A stretch of 64,000 nt of DNA from JAAFIP01 sp043778205 (GTDB lineage Bacteria; Pseudomonadota; Gammaproteobacteria; Burkholderiales; Burkholderiaceae_C): contig JAYWGO010000080.1 of NCBI GenBank assembly GCA_043778205.1, positions 1 through 64,000 on the forward strand, written 5' to 3'. The position numbers were made by a program, and so were the translations under genes. Below the pieces are notes generated by a model. It made no database searches. It was not told where the DNA came from and worked only from the letters and a program-made list of their open reading frames with translations. Positions 17,063-26,038 of this stretch are shown piece after piece. Every line of letters starts with the position of its first letter. Position 1 is the stretch's first letter.

Positions 17063-18118
17063 TCAACCCTGCGCTACCTGCAGCACCAGCTTGCCAAAGT
17101 TCTGGCCGTTAAATAGCTTAAGCAGCGTGCTGGGGAAGGTGCTTAAGCCGACCACCACGTCTTCTTTGCTTTTCATGCGGCCGTCTTTCAAGTAACCGGC
17201 CATTTCGGCAATCGCCAGATGGTAGCGCTCGGCATAGTCAAACACCACAATGCCTTCCATGCGGGCGCGGTTAACCAGCAGGCTGAGGTAGTTTTTGGGG
17301 CCTTGCACAGCGGTGGTGTTGTTGTATTGGCTGATGGCGCCGCAAATGATGATGCGCGCCTTGCGGTTGATGCGGGTGAGCACAGTGTCTAAAATGTCGC
17401 CGCCTACATTGTCAAAGTAAATGTCTACCCCTTTAGGGCAATGTTCTTTGAGGCCATTTTTCACGCTGTCGGGCCCGGCTTTGTAGTCAATGCAGGCATC
17501 AAAGCCCAGCTCTTTCACCACCCAGTCGCATTTGGCTGCGCCACCGGCTATGCCCACCACGCGGCAGCCCTTTAGCTTGGCAATCTGGCCTACGGTTTGG
17601 CCTACAGCACCGGCTGCGCCGCTGATCACCACCGTCTCGCCTGCTTGCGGCATGCCCACGTCCATCAGGCCAAAATAGCCGGTCATGCCCGGCATGCCCA
17701 GCACGTTAAGCCATTGGTTGATGCTGCCTGCGCGCAGGTCAATTTTGGCCATACCGTTGCGTTTGATCTCGGCTTCTGGAATCAGGCAGTACTCTTGCAC
17801 GCCCAGGCCTGCGCTCACATGGTCGCCCACGGCAAAGGCGGCGTTTTTAGACGCAACCACCACGCCCACACCGCCAGCGCGCATCACTTCGTTAATTGCC
17901 ACTGGGGGAATGTAGCTTTTGCCATCGTTCATCCAGCCGCGCATGGCCGGGTCTAGTGACAATGACAAGGTCTTTACCAGCACGCCACCGTCGCTGGGCT
18001 GCTGTACGGGCTCTTCGGTGTGGTTCCAGCACTCGGGGCCGGGCATGCCTACCGGGCGCTGGGCCAGGCGAATTTGGTGGTTGGTGGCCGCGATGGATGT
18101 GGCTGTGGTACTTGTCAT
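17063..18118 (-). CDS. NADP-dependent MDR oxidoreductase (CurA/PTGR-like)
   Basis: This is a zinc-independent medium-chain dehydrogenase/reductase of 351 residues. It belongs to the group that reduces activated alkenes (curcumin reductase, prostaglandin/leukotriene reductases). The family N-terminus is present (LSLDPAMRGWMND), as is the nucleotide-binding segment VVISGAAGAVGQTVGQIAKL followed by GCRVVGIAGG. YFDNVGGDILDTVL and the C-terminal YHLAIAEMAGYLKDGRMKSK are typical. No zinc ligands are seen. The ATG at 18118 follows GGAG. Divergent from the next gene, with which it may share a promoter region. The physiological substrate is unknown. Confidence 0.9.
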   Translation of the reverse strand: MTSTTATSIAATNHQIRLAQRPVGMPGPECWNHTEEPVQQPSDGGVLVKTLSLSLDPAMRGWMNDGKSYIPPVAINEVMRAGGVGVVVASKNAAFAVGDHVSAGLGVQEYCLIPEAEIKRNGMAKIDLRAGSINQWLNVLGMPGMTGYFGLMDVGMPQAGETVVISGAAGAVGQTVGQIAKLKGCRVVGIAGGAAKCDWVVKELGFDACIDYKAGPDSVKNGLKEHCPKGVDIYFDNVGGDILDTVLTRINRKARIIICGAISQYNNTTAVQGPKNYLSLLVNRARMEGIVVFDYAERYHLAIAEMAGYLKDGRMKSKEDVVVGLSTFPSTLLKLFNGQNFGKLVLQVAQG

Positions 18119-18232
18119 GGTGTAACTCCGTGGGTAAAAATTTCTAAGCCGCCATAGTAGTGTGCCTGTTGCGCCAGAGCCGTTGCCTGTGCGACACTGT
18201 GTTTTTTTAAATTTACCACTTTAGCGTTCACC

Positions 18233-19480
18233 ATGATAAAACCAGCTCCCTCCGCGCCACGGCCCTACGATGTGGTTTTGTACGGTGCCACCGGCTTTGT
18301 GGGCCAGCAAACGGTGGCTTATTTTGCCCAACACGCCCAAGGCATTAACTGGGCTATTGCCGGGCGCAGCCGCAGCAAGCTAGAAGCCGTTTTGCGCGAC
18401 ACCAAGGTGCGTGTGCCCATCATAGTGGCTGACGCGCACGATGCCACCGCCCTGAAAGAGCTGGCTGCCAGCACCCGCGTAGTGCTGTCCAGCGCCGGGC
18501 CTTTTGGCCTGTATGGCAGCGCCCTTGTGGCGGCCTGTGTGCAGCAGCGCACGCACTATGTGGACATTACCGGCGAAACCCCGTGGGTGCGCCAGATGAT
18601 AGACACGCACCACGCCCAGGCCGCGCTAGAGGGCACGCGCATTGTGCCCTGCTGCGGTTTTGACTCGGTGCCGTCAGACTTGGGTGCGTATGTGGTGGCC
18701 CAAGAAATGCTGCGCCGCCACGGCGTGCCGTGTGTGGATGTGAAGGCGAGTTTTAGCCTGCGCGGAGGCATTAACGGCGGCACGCTGGCCTCGGTACTGG
18801 ATATTTTGGCAAAAGACCAAACGCGAGCTTTTACCAACGCCTTTTTGCTTAACCCCGAGCACCAGCCCAGCGCGGCAGACGCTGCCCACCAAGACCCCAC
18901 CACCCCGCACCGCGACGAAGACTTCGGCGCATGGCATGGGCCATTTTTTATGGGCCCAGTCAACACCCGCGTGGTGCGCCGCAGTGTGGCGCTCTATGCA
19001 GCACAGGGCAACACCAGCTACGCAAAAGACTTTCACTACCAAGAGTACCTGCGCTTTGGCGCGGGCGTGCTGGCGGCTACAGCAGCTGCGGGCATGAGCG
19101 CAGGCTCACTGGCCGGGCAGGCTGCTTTGCGCTTTGCGCCGGTGCGCAAACTCACCGCTGCTTTGGTGCCCAAGCCAGGTCAAGGGCCCAGCCAACGGTC
19201 AATGGACGGCGGCTCGTTTCGCTGCCAGTTGGTGGGCAAGTCAGCTACAGGGCAGGTGGTGCGTGCCACCATCAGCGACAAAGGCGACCCCGGCAACCGC
19301 GCCACCACCAAAATGGTCTGCGAAGCGGCTTTGGCGCTGGCCTGCGACTTTGTGCAATTGCCCGGCCATAGTGACCCTGGCGGCCCGCGCGGCGGCGTGC
19401 TCACCCCCGCTTTCGCGCTGGGCGATGTGCTGGCCCAGCGCCTGCGCAATGCGGGCATGAAAGTGGCGGTGGAAGACTAA
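18233..19480 (+). CDS. saccharopine dehydrogenase-like / trans-acting enoyl reductase family protein
   Basis: This 415-residue protein has an N-terminal Rossmann fold (VVLYGATGFVGQQTVAYF) of the saccharopine dehydrogenase NADP-binding type. The following strand VLSSAGPFGLYGSALVAACV and HYVDITGETPWV are typical of this family. The long C-terminal half (about 200-415) resembles that of mycobacterial trans-acting enoyl reductases and human SCCPDH-like proteins. Lysine biosynthesis is unlikely; a lipid- or polyketide-related reduction is possible, but the substrate is unknown. The C-terminal segment KGDPGNRATTKMVCEAALAL is conserved in this group. It is followed by a bidirectional terminator. Confidence 0.85.
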   Translation: MIKPAPSAPRPYDVVLYGATGFVGQQTVAYFAQHAQGINWAIAGRSRSKLEAVLRDTKVRVPIIVADAHDATALKELAASTRVVLSSAGPFGLYGSALVAACVQQRTHYVDITGETPWVRQMIDTHHAQAALEGTRIVPCCGFDSVPSDLGAYVVAQEMLRRHGVPCVDVKASFSLRGGINGGTLASVLDILAKDQTRAFTNAFLLNPEHQPSAADAAHQDPTTPHRDEDFGAWHGPFFMGPVNTRVVRRSVALYAAQGNTSYAKDFHYQEYLRFGAGVLAATAAAGMSAGSLAGQAALRFAPVRKLTAALVPKPGQGPSQRSMDGGSFRCQLVGKSATGQVVRATISDKGDPGNRATTKMVCEAALALACDFVQLPGHSDPGGPRGGVLTPAFALGDVLAQRLRNAGMKVAVED

Positions 19481-19629
19481 GGCAGTTCAAACTGCTCTGT
19501 CGAGCATCGCGGGTCTGCACGTACAAAAATCAGCGCCCAATACAGCGCTTCCCAACCTAGACTGCAATAAGGCGATGCACAACTAAGCCCAAAGCAGGCG
19601 AGGGCTGTGTGCAGGGCCTTGCACAAACA

Positions 19630-19661
19630 AAAAGCCGTTTGATTTACACCAAACGGCTTTT
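19630..19661. terminator. bidirectional rho-independent terminator
   Basis: A perfect 12-bp stem AAAAGCCGTTTG / CAAACGGCTTTT around loop ATTTACAC, with A and T runs on both flanks. It lies between the plus-strand reductase gene (stop 19480) and the minus-strand tRNA-Leu, and could serve both. Confidence 0.88.
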
Positions 19662-19734
19662 GTCATTTTTTTCGTGTATGCTTTTTATAATCACGTAAAT
19701 TAATACGATGATGTAAATAAACAGTAGAAATTTT

Positions 19735-19819
<85 letters not shown>

Positions 19820-19866
19820 CAATTTCAGAGAACTTTGGATTTTATATTAAAACTACCCCACAAACT

Positions 19867-22224
19867 GGCAGCCTGCCAGAAGAAATTGAAGGCACCGCAC
19901 TAGGCCACCGTGATGGACACGGTTTTGTTCAACGCGACGACGGCGCTGCCGACCTGTATTTACCGCCCAGCGAGATGCGCGCCGTGTTGCACCGCGACCG
20001 CGTAAAGGCACGCATTGTGCGCCATGACCGCAAAGGCCGCCCCGAGGGCAAAGTCACCGAGATTATTGAACGCGCGCCCCAGCCCATCATTGGCCGCTTG
20101 CTGCAAGAGTCTGGCGTGTGGCTGGTAGCGCCCGAAGACAAGCGCTATGGGCAAGATATTTTGATTCCTAAAAACGGCACCGGCAGCGCCAAACCCGGCC
20201 AAGTGGTGGTGGTGCAGCTGACCGAGCCTCCATCTTTGTACGGCCAGCCGGTAGGCCGCGTGCAAGAGGTGCTGGGCGAGGTGGACGACCCCGGCATGGA
20301 GATTGAAATAGCGGTGCGCAAGTACGCCGTGCCGCACGAATTTACCGAGGCCTGTTTGGCCGAGGCCAAAGCCTTGCCTGACCATGTGCGCCCCGCCGAC
20401 AAAGCGGACCGTATCGACCTGACCGACATTGCGCTGGTTACCATCGACGGCGAAGACGCACGTGACTTTGACGACGCGGTGTACTGCGAACCCGCTACCA
20501 TCGGGCGCGGCAAAACAGCGCAAAACGGCTGGCGCCTGCTGGTGGCGATTGCCGATGTGTCGCACTATGTTAAAACCGGCACTGCAATTGACATTGATGC
20601 ATACGACCGGGCTACCAGCGTGTACTTTCCGCGCCGGGTGATTCCCATGCTGCCTGAGAAGCTGAGCAACGGGCTGTGCTCGCTCAAGCCGGATGTAGAG
20701 CGCATGTGCATGGTGTGCGACATGCTGGTAGATGCCAAAGGCAGCGTGCATGCCTACCAGTTTTACCCAGCGGTCATGCACAGCAAAGCGCGCTTTACCT
20801 ACACCGAAGTGGCCGCTATTTTGAGCAACACGCGAGGCCCCGAGGCCGCCAAGCGCAAAGACCGTGTGCAAGATCTGCTCAACTTGCACGACGTGTACCG
20901 CGCGCTGCTGCAAGAGCGCCATGTGCGCGGCGCAGTGGACTTTGAGACCACAGAAACCCAAATTGTGTGCGACGACAATGGTCGCATTGAAAAAATCATT
21001 CCCCGCACCCGCAACGATGCCCACAAGCTGATTGAAGAAGCCATGCTGGCTGCCAACGTGTGCAGCGCCGATTTTATTTTGCGCAGCAAGCACCTGGGCC
21101 TGTACCGCGTGCACGAAGGCCCCACGCCGGAGAAAAAAGAAACCCTGCGCATGTACCTCAAAACGCTGGGCTTGAACATGACCCTCAGCGAAGACCCGGT
21201 GCCAGGCGAGTTTGCTGCTATTGCTGCAGCCACCAAAGACCGGCCCGACGCGCAGCAAATCCACACCATGCTGCTGCGCTCGATGAGCCAAGCGATTTAC
21301 ACCCCTGTCAACAGCGGCCATTTTGGCCTGGCGTTTGAGGCCTACACCCACTTTACCAGCCCGATCCGCCGCTACCCCGACCTGCTGGTGCACCGGGTTA
21401 TTAAAGCGATTTTGACCCACACCAAATACCAGCTGCCCAGGCTGCCTTTGCCCGGCGAGGCCCATGAAAAGCTGAAAAAACGCCTGGCGGCCCGTGCGGC
21501 CCTTAAAGTCAAAGCGCCCACGCTCAAGCCTAAAAAAGCCAGCCCAGAGCAGCTAGAGTGGGAGGCAGCAGGCATTCACTGTAGCGCCAACGAGCGCCGT
21601 GCTGACGAAGCCAGCAAGGACGTGGAAGCGTGGCTCAAGTGCAAATACATGCGCGAGCATTTGGGTGAGGAGTATGCAGGCACGGTCAGCTCTTGCACCA
21701 GCTTTGGTGTCTTTGTAACGCTGGATGCCATGTATGTAGAGGGCTTGATTCACGTCACCGAGCTGGGCGGTGAGTACTTTAAGTTTGACGAAGTACGCTG
21801 CGAGCTGCGCGGCGAGCGCACCGGCATGCGCTACGCTATTGGCACGCGGGTGAATGTGCAGGTTAGCCGGGTAGACCTGGACGGCCGCAAGATTGACTTT
21901 AGGCTGGTGCGCGATGGCGAAGCCGTGCGCTTGCCCTCAGGCGGCACGGTGCGGCTAGACGCTGACGACACCGCTACAGGCAGGCCTGCGCGCAAATCTG
22001 CAGGCAAGGTCTCTCGGCATGCGCCCAGCAGGGCGGTTGAGCAAGAAACCGTATACCCAGCGCGCAGTCCGTCAGGCAAAGCTGCGCGCGGGTCTTCTAG
22101 CGCGTCAGGCGCTAGAGCCCCCAGCAAAGAGCTGGCCCGCGCGCCTGCGTCGCCTATTCAGGCTTTGCGGGCTGCGGTTAAGAAGGCCGCAGCCAAGGGT
22201 AAGGGCAAGCGGCGTGGCCGCTAA
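19867..22224 (+). CDS. rnr: ribonuclease R, start uncertain, N-terminal HTH domain missing
   Basis: This is a processive 3'-to-5' exoribonuclease that degrades structured RNA. Homology starts in the first cold-shock domain (IEGTALGHRDGHGFVQRDDG). The second cold-shock region comes next, then the RNB catalytic domain with TIDGEDARDFDDAVYC (four conserved Asp) and the motif HFTSPIRRYPDLLVHR. An S1 domain (about YAGTVSSCTSFGVFVTLDAM) and a basic Ala/Lys tail complete it. The N-terminal winged-helix domain of E. coli RNase R (about 80 residues) is absent. In frame there is no ATG, GTG or TTG between the end of tRNA-Leu (19819) and the conserved sequence. The only classical in-frame start is a GTG at 19792, inside the tRNA gene on the other strand. 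The left coordinate given here is a CTG and is provisional. Confidence 0.88.
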   Translation, partial: GSLPEEIEGTALGHRDGHGFVQRDDGAADLYLPPSEMRAVLHRDRVKARIVRHDRKGRPEGKVTEIIERAPQPIIGRLLQESGVWLVAPEDKRYGQDILIPKNGTGSAKPGQVVVVQLTEPPSLYGQPVGRVQEVLGEVDDPGMEIEIAVRKYAVPHEFTEACLAEAKALPDHVRPADKADRIDLTDIALVTIDGEDARDFDDAVYCEPATIGRGKTAQNGWRLLVAIADVSHYVKTGTAIDIDAYDRATSVYFPRRVIPMLPEKLSNGLCSLKPDVERMCMVCDMLVDAKGSVHAYQFYPAVMHSKARFTYTEVAAILSNTRGPEAAKRKDRVQDLLNLHDVYRALLQERHVRGAVDFETTETQIVCDDNGRIEKIIPRTRNDAHKLIEEAMLAANVCSADFILRSKHLGLYRVHEGPTPEKKETLRMYLKTLGLNMTLSEDPVPGEFAAIAAATKDRPDAQQIHTMLLRSMSQAIYTPVNSGHFGLAFEAYTHFTSPIRRYPDLLVHRVIKAILTHTKYQLPRLPLPGEAHEKLKKRLAARAALKVKAPTLKPKKASPEQLEWEAAGIHCSANERRADEASKDVEAWLKCKYMREHLGEEYAGTVSSCTSFGVFVTLDAMYVEGLIHVTELGGEYFKFDEVRCELRGERTGMRYAIGTRVNVQVSRVDLDGRKIDFRLVRDGEAVRLPSGGTVRLDADDTATGRPARKSAGKVSRHAPSRAVEQETVYPARSPSGKAARGSSSASGARAPSKELARAPASPIQALRAAVKKAAAKGKGKRRGR

Positions 22225-22262
22225 AGCGGTGGTTTATAGCGGCGATTTGCAGCAGCAATTTA

Positions 22263-22709
22263 CTACAACGGGTACATAGCCCGGGCGATTTTGCAGCCAG
22301 CACCCAGCCAATTCGCACCACATTCACGCTCAACCTCAGCGCACATACGGTCACCTGCTTCACGCAGACGGTTGAAAGCTTTGGCATCAACCTCTCCAAC
22401 GCCAGCGATAAACAGTCGCTCTGTATTGCCCTCGCCATCACGGGGTGTGCTGGCTGTCATTACGCCGCACACATCTTTAATCATGGCAGTTTGGCAGCGT
22501 ACGGCCAAACTTTTAATTTCCATTGAACTAGTGGCCGCCGAAACAGCTCGCTGTGCTAATGCACGGGTTAAAGGCTCGCTGGACTGCAGCTGGAGCACCG
22601 GCCCGTTCGGCTTGCTTAACCCAGCCACGTTCCAATAGTATGCAAGGATGGCTGCAGCCAATAAAGCAGCCACAAAGCCGCACAAAAGGAGCTTTCCCTT
22701 TACTTTCAA
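22263..22709 (-). CDS. hypothetical small membrane-anchored protein
   Basis: This 148-residue protein has one N-terminal transmembrane segment (LLLCGFVAALLAAAILAYYW) after a short basic start (MKVKGK). A periplasmic domain follows, with several cysteines (RCQTAMIKDVCGVM, RMCAEVERECGANWLGAGC) that could form disulfides. I do not recognise the family. It lies 20 nt downstream of the G8-domain lipoprotein on the same strand, so co-transcription is likely and a shared envelope role is possible. The start ATG 22709 lies close behind the upstream stop. Confidence 0.7.
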   Translation of the reverse strand: MKVKGKLLLCGFVAALLAAAILAYYWNVAGLSKPNGPVLQLQSSEPLTRALAQRAVSAATSSMEIKSLAVRCQTAMIKDVCGVMTASTPRDGEGNTERLFIAGVGEVDAKAFNRLREAGDRMCAEVERECGANWLGAGCKIARAMYPL

Positions 22710-22729
22710 GGCAAGTAACGCGTTAGCAA

Positions 22730-25700
22730 TTAATTTTCAATGCGCAAAGATAGGGGGCGATAAAGGTCTGAGTCAGACCCTGGTACTTCCCCCGCCCAGA
22801 AGTTTTGAGAAAAAGGCACGACTTTGACCCAAATTAAGTTGTTGACAGTGTCACGCCAGTACACCGTCCCGTTGCTGGCGGCTACCGCGGCGCGGCTGGC
22901 CCCAGCGGTCATGGTGCGCGAATTTCCGTCAAAGTTGCTGTTACCACCCGGTGACACGAAAACGCGCCGGGGTGCCGTTGCGCCGTCATAGTGCACACCC
23001 AACATCACGGAGTCGCTATTTTCCAACATGTTCTCAAGCGTCATGTTGATCCATTGAGGGTGTGATTTGACCGTACTTTTAAGGGGGAAATCTGGAAATC
23101 TCACGACAAAGGAACCCCCTTTGACAGCCGCAAAATGGCGCATGTTTCCCAGCATAACACTGGTGTCCCCGCGCTCAACCCGCCACTTGCCTAATGTGGT
23201 GCCAGCCGCGTCTTGACGGGTTACGTCAAGCGTGTCCACAGGGCTGTACGGGTCAGTTGCGGTGGGCAAGCCAACGTTGAGCTGCATGCTACCAATGCCG
23301 TAATAGGGACCTGCGCATGACAAGCCATTGTTGTTACCAGCCGGGACAGTGGTCTTTAGCTGCGTGCAGCTTGAGTCAGACAAAAACGGCGAGTCAAGGA
23401 CCATATACCTCCCTGCCGAGGCCCAGTAGCCGTAAGGATCCCAAATAGCACCCGATAGCGTCCAGTTGTAGTTAGAAGCTGCTGTGTAACCCGGTTGCAG
23501 GTGCGGTGGTTGTGCGCGGTAGCCTGCATCTGCTGCAATAAAGCGGTTGCCAGGGTTTCGCCACATGCCTTTTTCGACAGGTCGGATGTAGTAATCGTTG
23601 GTGCCAAACGCACCAGACGACACATCGCCTTCGACCGCTTTAAGAACATAGCCCGCGTTGACAAAGTGTGCAAAAGTGTTCTGCGCGATGTCCATCTGTG
23701 AATGGTAGGAAGCCACGGCCAACTGCGGATCCGCATCTGCTGGATAAGGCTGGTTGTTATTTAAGCTTTTACCAATGATGAGCGAGTGCTTGAGCGAGCT
23801 GCCGTACTGCACTGCGCCCGAAAAAGCACGCCCCAAATTGTCTGCGGCAGCCCACTGCACATAGCTGGGTCGAATCACGCGGTTGACGTAACCACCGTTG
23901 TTTTTGGTGGTACTGATGCCTTTGATGACCGGGTCCAGGCCATTGGTGTAAACAAATTCGCTCCCGTCGACGGTTGGCGAGTAATTGAGCAACTCTAAAT
24001 TACCCGCATCGTCTTTCATGGCACATTCCAGCATCAAGCCGTTGTTGCCGTTAGAGTGTGTGCTGTTGTATTCAAACGGGCCATGCGCCATGTTGAAGGG
24101 CCGCAGCGGCACGTTGGCGTTTTGCTTGACGGGTTTTTGTGGGTAGGACAACCAAAAACCGTTACCTTGTGCGTCCGCAGCCACGTTGTTGCGCACCGTG
24201 TTGTCGGGGTTGGTCAGCCAGTAAGCGGCCGACGCGCCACACATGTGACCGGCTTTTTCATGTGCTGTCAGCGCCAGAGCGTCAATCGGCGAGCGGACTC
24301 TGAGCACCAAGTTGCCTTCAATCTTGTTGCGCCGCTCCACCGCATCTTCCAAAAAGATGGCGTGGCCTTTGATGTTGTAGCAAATATTGTTGGTCAGGCT
24401 CACACCGTTGGTGCCGTGCAGCACCATGCAGCGGTGGCGTGAGTCTGCGACGCTGCTGTTGCGCACAAAGTGGTTGGTTGCGTCTCCCAGCGACGCACCG
24501 CTAGCAGCATACGACAGCAAATGCCAGTGAATCGGGTAGCGGCCTGTCAGGCCCTCTTGGCCCATGCGGCGCAGCTCTACACCGTCCATCTGCAGCGACG
24601 ACGCCAAGTCCATCACCATGACGTGCGCTCCAAAGCCATTGCTCGTCCACTTCGTGTCATTCGCTCCTTGAATCACAATATTGCGGGTCAAGTTACCGAC
24701 CTCTGCACGCTCGTCCAGCGCTTCCACTGCGTCGGGGTGGGGTTTGGTGAACGTGCCTCGGGTCAGGCTGATGCCAGCGTCCGTCATGTACTGCATCAAG
24801 CCCCAACGGAAGGCGCCCAGCCCAGCAGTCGTGCGAACCGTATTGGCACTGCTGCTGGCAACGGTGAGTTTTTGCGTGGCCGTCGACGCGTCGTGCACCG
24901 ACTGCGGCATCCACACCCCGCCGTACCACTCGGTGGGCGCTACTACAATTTGATCGCCTGCTTTCCAGTCGACGTTGCGCTCAAGTGTGAGTGCGGTGCT
25001 GCCTGCAGCAGCGTGCGCATTCAGGCGCGTCCAGGGAATGCTGGGGGCCGCCCCAAACAGTTCCAATTTGCCGCCGCCACTGACCAAAATGCCCCGTGTG
25101 CCCATGCTGCCGGCTGCTGCCGAGCCAGCCATGTCTTGCGATGTCAAAGTGATGGTGGCTTTGCCAGTAAATGGGGCTGTAGCCGAGCCTGCGCGCAGCG
25201 CGCCGGTTTTTTGCACGCGAATGGTGGCAGCGCTGAGTTCAGCGGTAACTCCAGGCTGAAATGAGATTTCGCCTTCAATAGTGAGATTGCCCAAAGCCGG
25301 TGTATTTTCGTCCAGCACAATCTTCATATTTGCAGGCACCAATACCGCGGCACCCGCAACGGGCTTGCTACCGCGCCAAGTGGCGGAATCGGACCACAAA
25401 AGCACGGTTTTTGGTGGCACCACTACTGGGCTACCGCCGCCGGGAGGTACCGTGATAACGGGAGGGGGGGTGTTGGTCACCGTAACTGGGCCAGTTGTCG
25501 AGCCGCCGCTAGCAGGTACCGTGTTAATTGGAGGTGGATTGCCAGTTACGCTGCTTGCCGTTCCTGTTGGTGTCGGTGCCGGCAATGTGCCGGTTGCAGC
25601 TGGGCTACTGGCACCACTGCTGACGGTGCCTGGAGAACCAGCAACAACGACTGGGTTAGGAGTTAAGAACCCACCAGCTTCGCCGGGAACTGCACTGATC

Positions 25701-25858
25701 GGGGTTGTGACAGGAGGCGGGTTAGCCGTTACAGAACTGGCCGGACTGGTACCAGAACCGCTGGTGTCTCCGCCGCCGCCTCCTCCGCAAGCAGATATAA
25801 AAATTGACAGTACTGTCAATAGCTTAGAAATGTTTTTTAAAGCAGTTTGATTCGGCAT
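22730..25858 (-). CDS. G8 domain-containing surface lipoprotein with beta-helix
   Basis: This is a large predicted outer-surface lipoprotein of 1042 residues. The lipobox is ISAC near residue 24, followed by GGGGGG. A Pro/Thr/Ser/Gly linker (about 30-150) contains loose repeats of the form SSVTxNPPP. A G8 domain follows (LLWSDSATWRGSKPVAGAAV through about 250), then a right-handed beta-helix region with NNICYNIKGHAIFLED and similar rungs. The architecture recalls the CEMIP/TMEM2 hyaluronan-degrading family in animals and their bacterial relatives. A polysaccharide-binding or -cleaving role is inferred, not shown. The start MPNQTALKNISKLL gives a good signal peptide. AT-rich flanking DNA suggests later acquisition. 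Confidence 0.85.
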   Translation of the reverse strand: MPNQTALKNISKLLTVLSIFISACGGGGGGDTSGSGTSPASSVTANPPPVTTPISAVPGEAGGFLTPNPVVVAGSPGTVSSGASSPAATGTLPAPTPTGTASSVTGNPPPINTVPASGGSTTGPVTVTNTPPPVITVPPGGGSPVVVPPKTVLLWSDSATWRGSKPVAGAAVLVPANMKIVLDENTPALGNLTIEGEISFQPGVTAELSAATIRVQKTGALRAGSATAPFTGKATITLTSQDMAGSAAAGSMGTRGILVSGGGKLELFGAAPSIPWTRLNAHAAAGSTALTLERNVDWKAGDQIVVAPTEWYGGVWMPQSVHDASTATQKLTVASSSANTVRTTAGLGAFRWGLMQYMTDAGISLTRGTFTKPHPDAVEALDERAEVGNLTRNIVIQGANDTKWTSNGFGAHVMVMDLASSLQMDGVELRRMGQEGLTGRYPIHWHLLSYAASGASLGDATNHFVRNSSVADSRHRCMVLHGTNGVSLTNNICYNIKGHAIFLEDAVERRNKIEGNLVLRVRSPIDALALTAHEKAGHMCGASAAYWLTNPDNTVRNNVAADAQGNGFWLSYPQKPVKQNANVPLRPFNMAHGPFEYNSTHSNGNNGLMLECAMKDDAGNLELLNYSPTVDGSEFVYTNGLDPVIKGISTTKNNGGYVNRVIRPSYVQWAAADNLGRAFSGAVQYGSSLKHSLIIGKSLNNNQPYPADADPQLAVASYHSQMDIAQNTFAHFVNAGYVLKAVEGDVSSGAFGTNDYYIRPVEKGMWRNPGNRFIAADAGYRAQPPHLQPGYTAASNYNWTLSGAIWDPYGYWASAGRYMVLDSPFLSDSSCTQLKTTVPAGNNNGLSCAGPYYGIGSMQLNVGLPTATDPYSPVDTLDVTRQDAAGTTLGKWRVERGDTSVMLGNMRHFAAVKGGSFVVRFPDFPLKSTVKSHPQWINMTLENMLENSDSVMLGVHYDGATAPRRVFVSPGGNSNFDGNSRTMTAGASRAAVAASNGTVYWRDTVNNLIWVKVVPFSQNFWAGEVPGSDSDLYRPLSLRIEN

Positions 25859-26038
25859 AAGTAATCAACATGTTGCAAAGTTTAACTTCTGAAAGTTTAG
25901 CCGCCGAAAGTAGTGGGCCTCAAAAAATCGTGCAATTTTTTGCAACCAAGAGTAATTAGACGGTTGATTAATTATATCTGTAGGTTCTAATTTTTCAAAT
26001 TTATTAAATACTCTTATCCTAAATTCAGCATCAGCCGC

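Noticed and set aside
19960..21465. 501-codon minus-strand open frame opposite rnr
   Set aside because: Shadow of RNase R; low-complexity His/Ala/Val composition and no motif.
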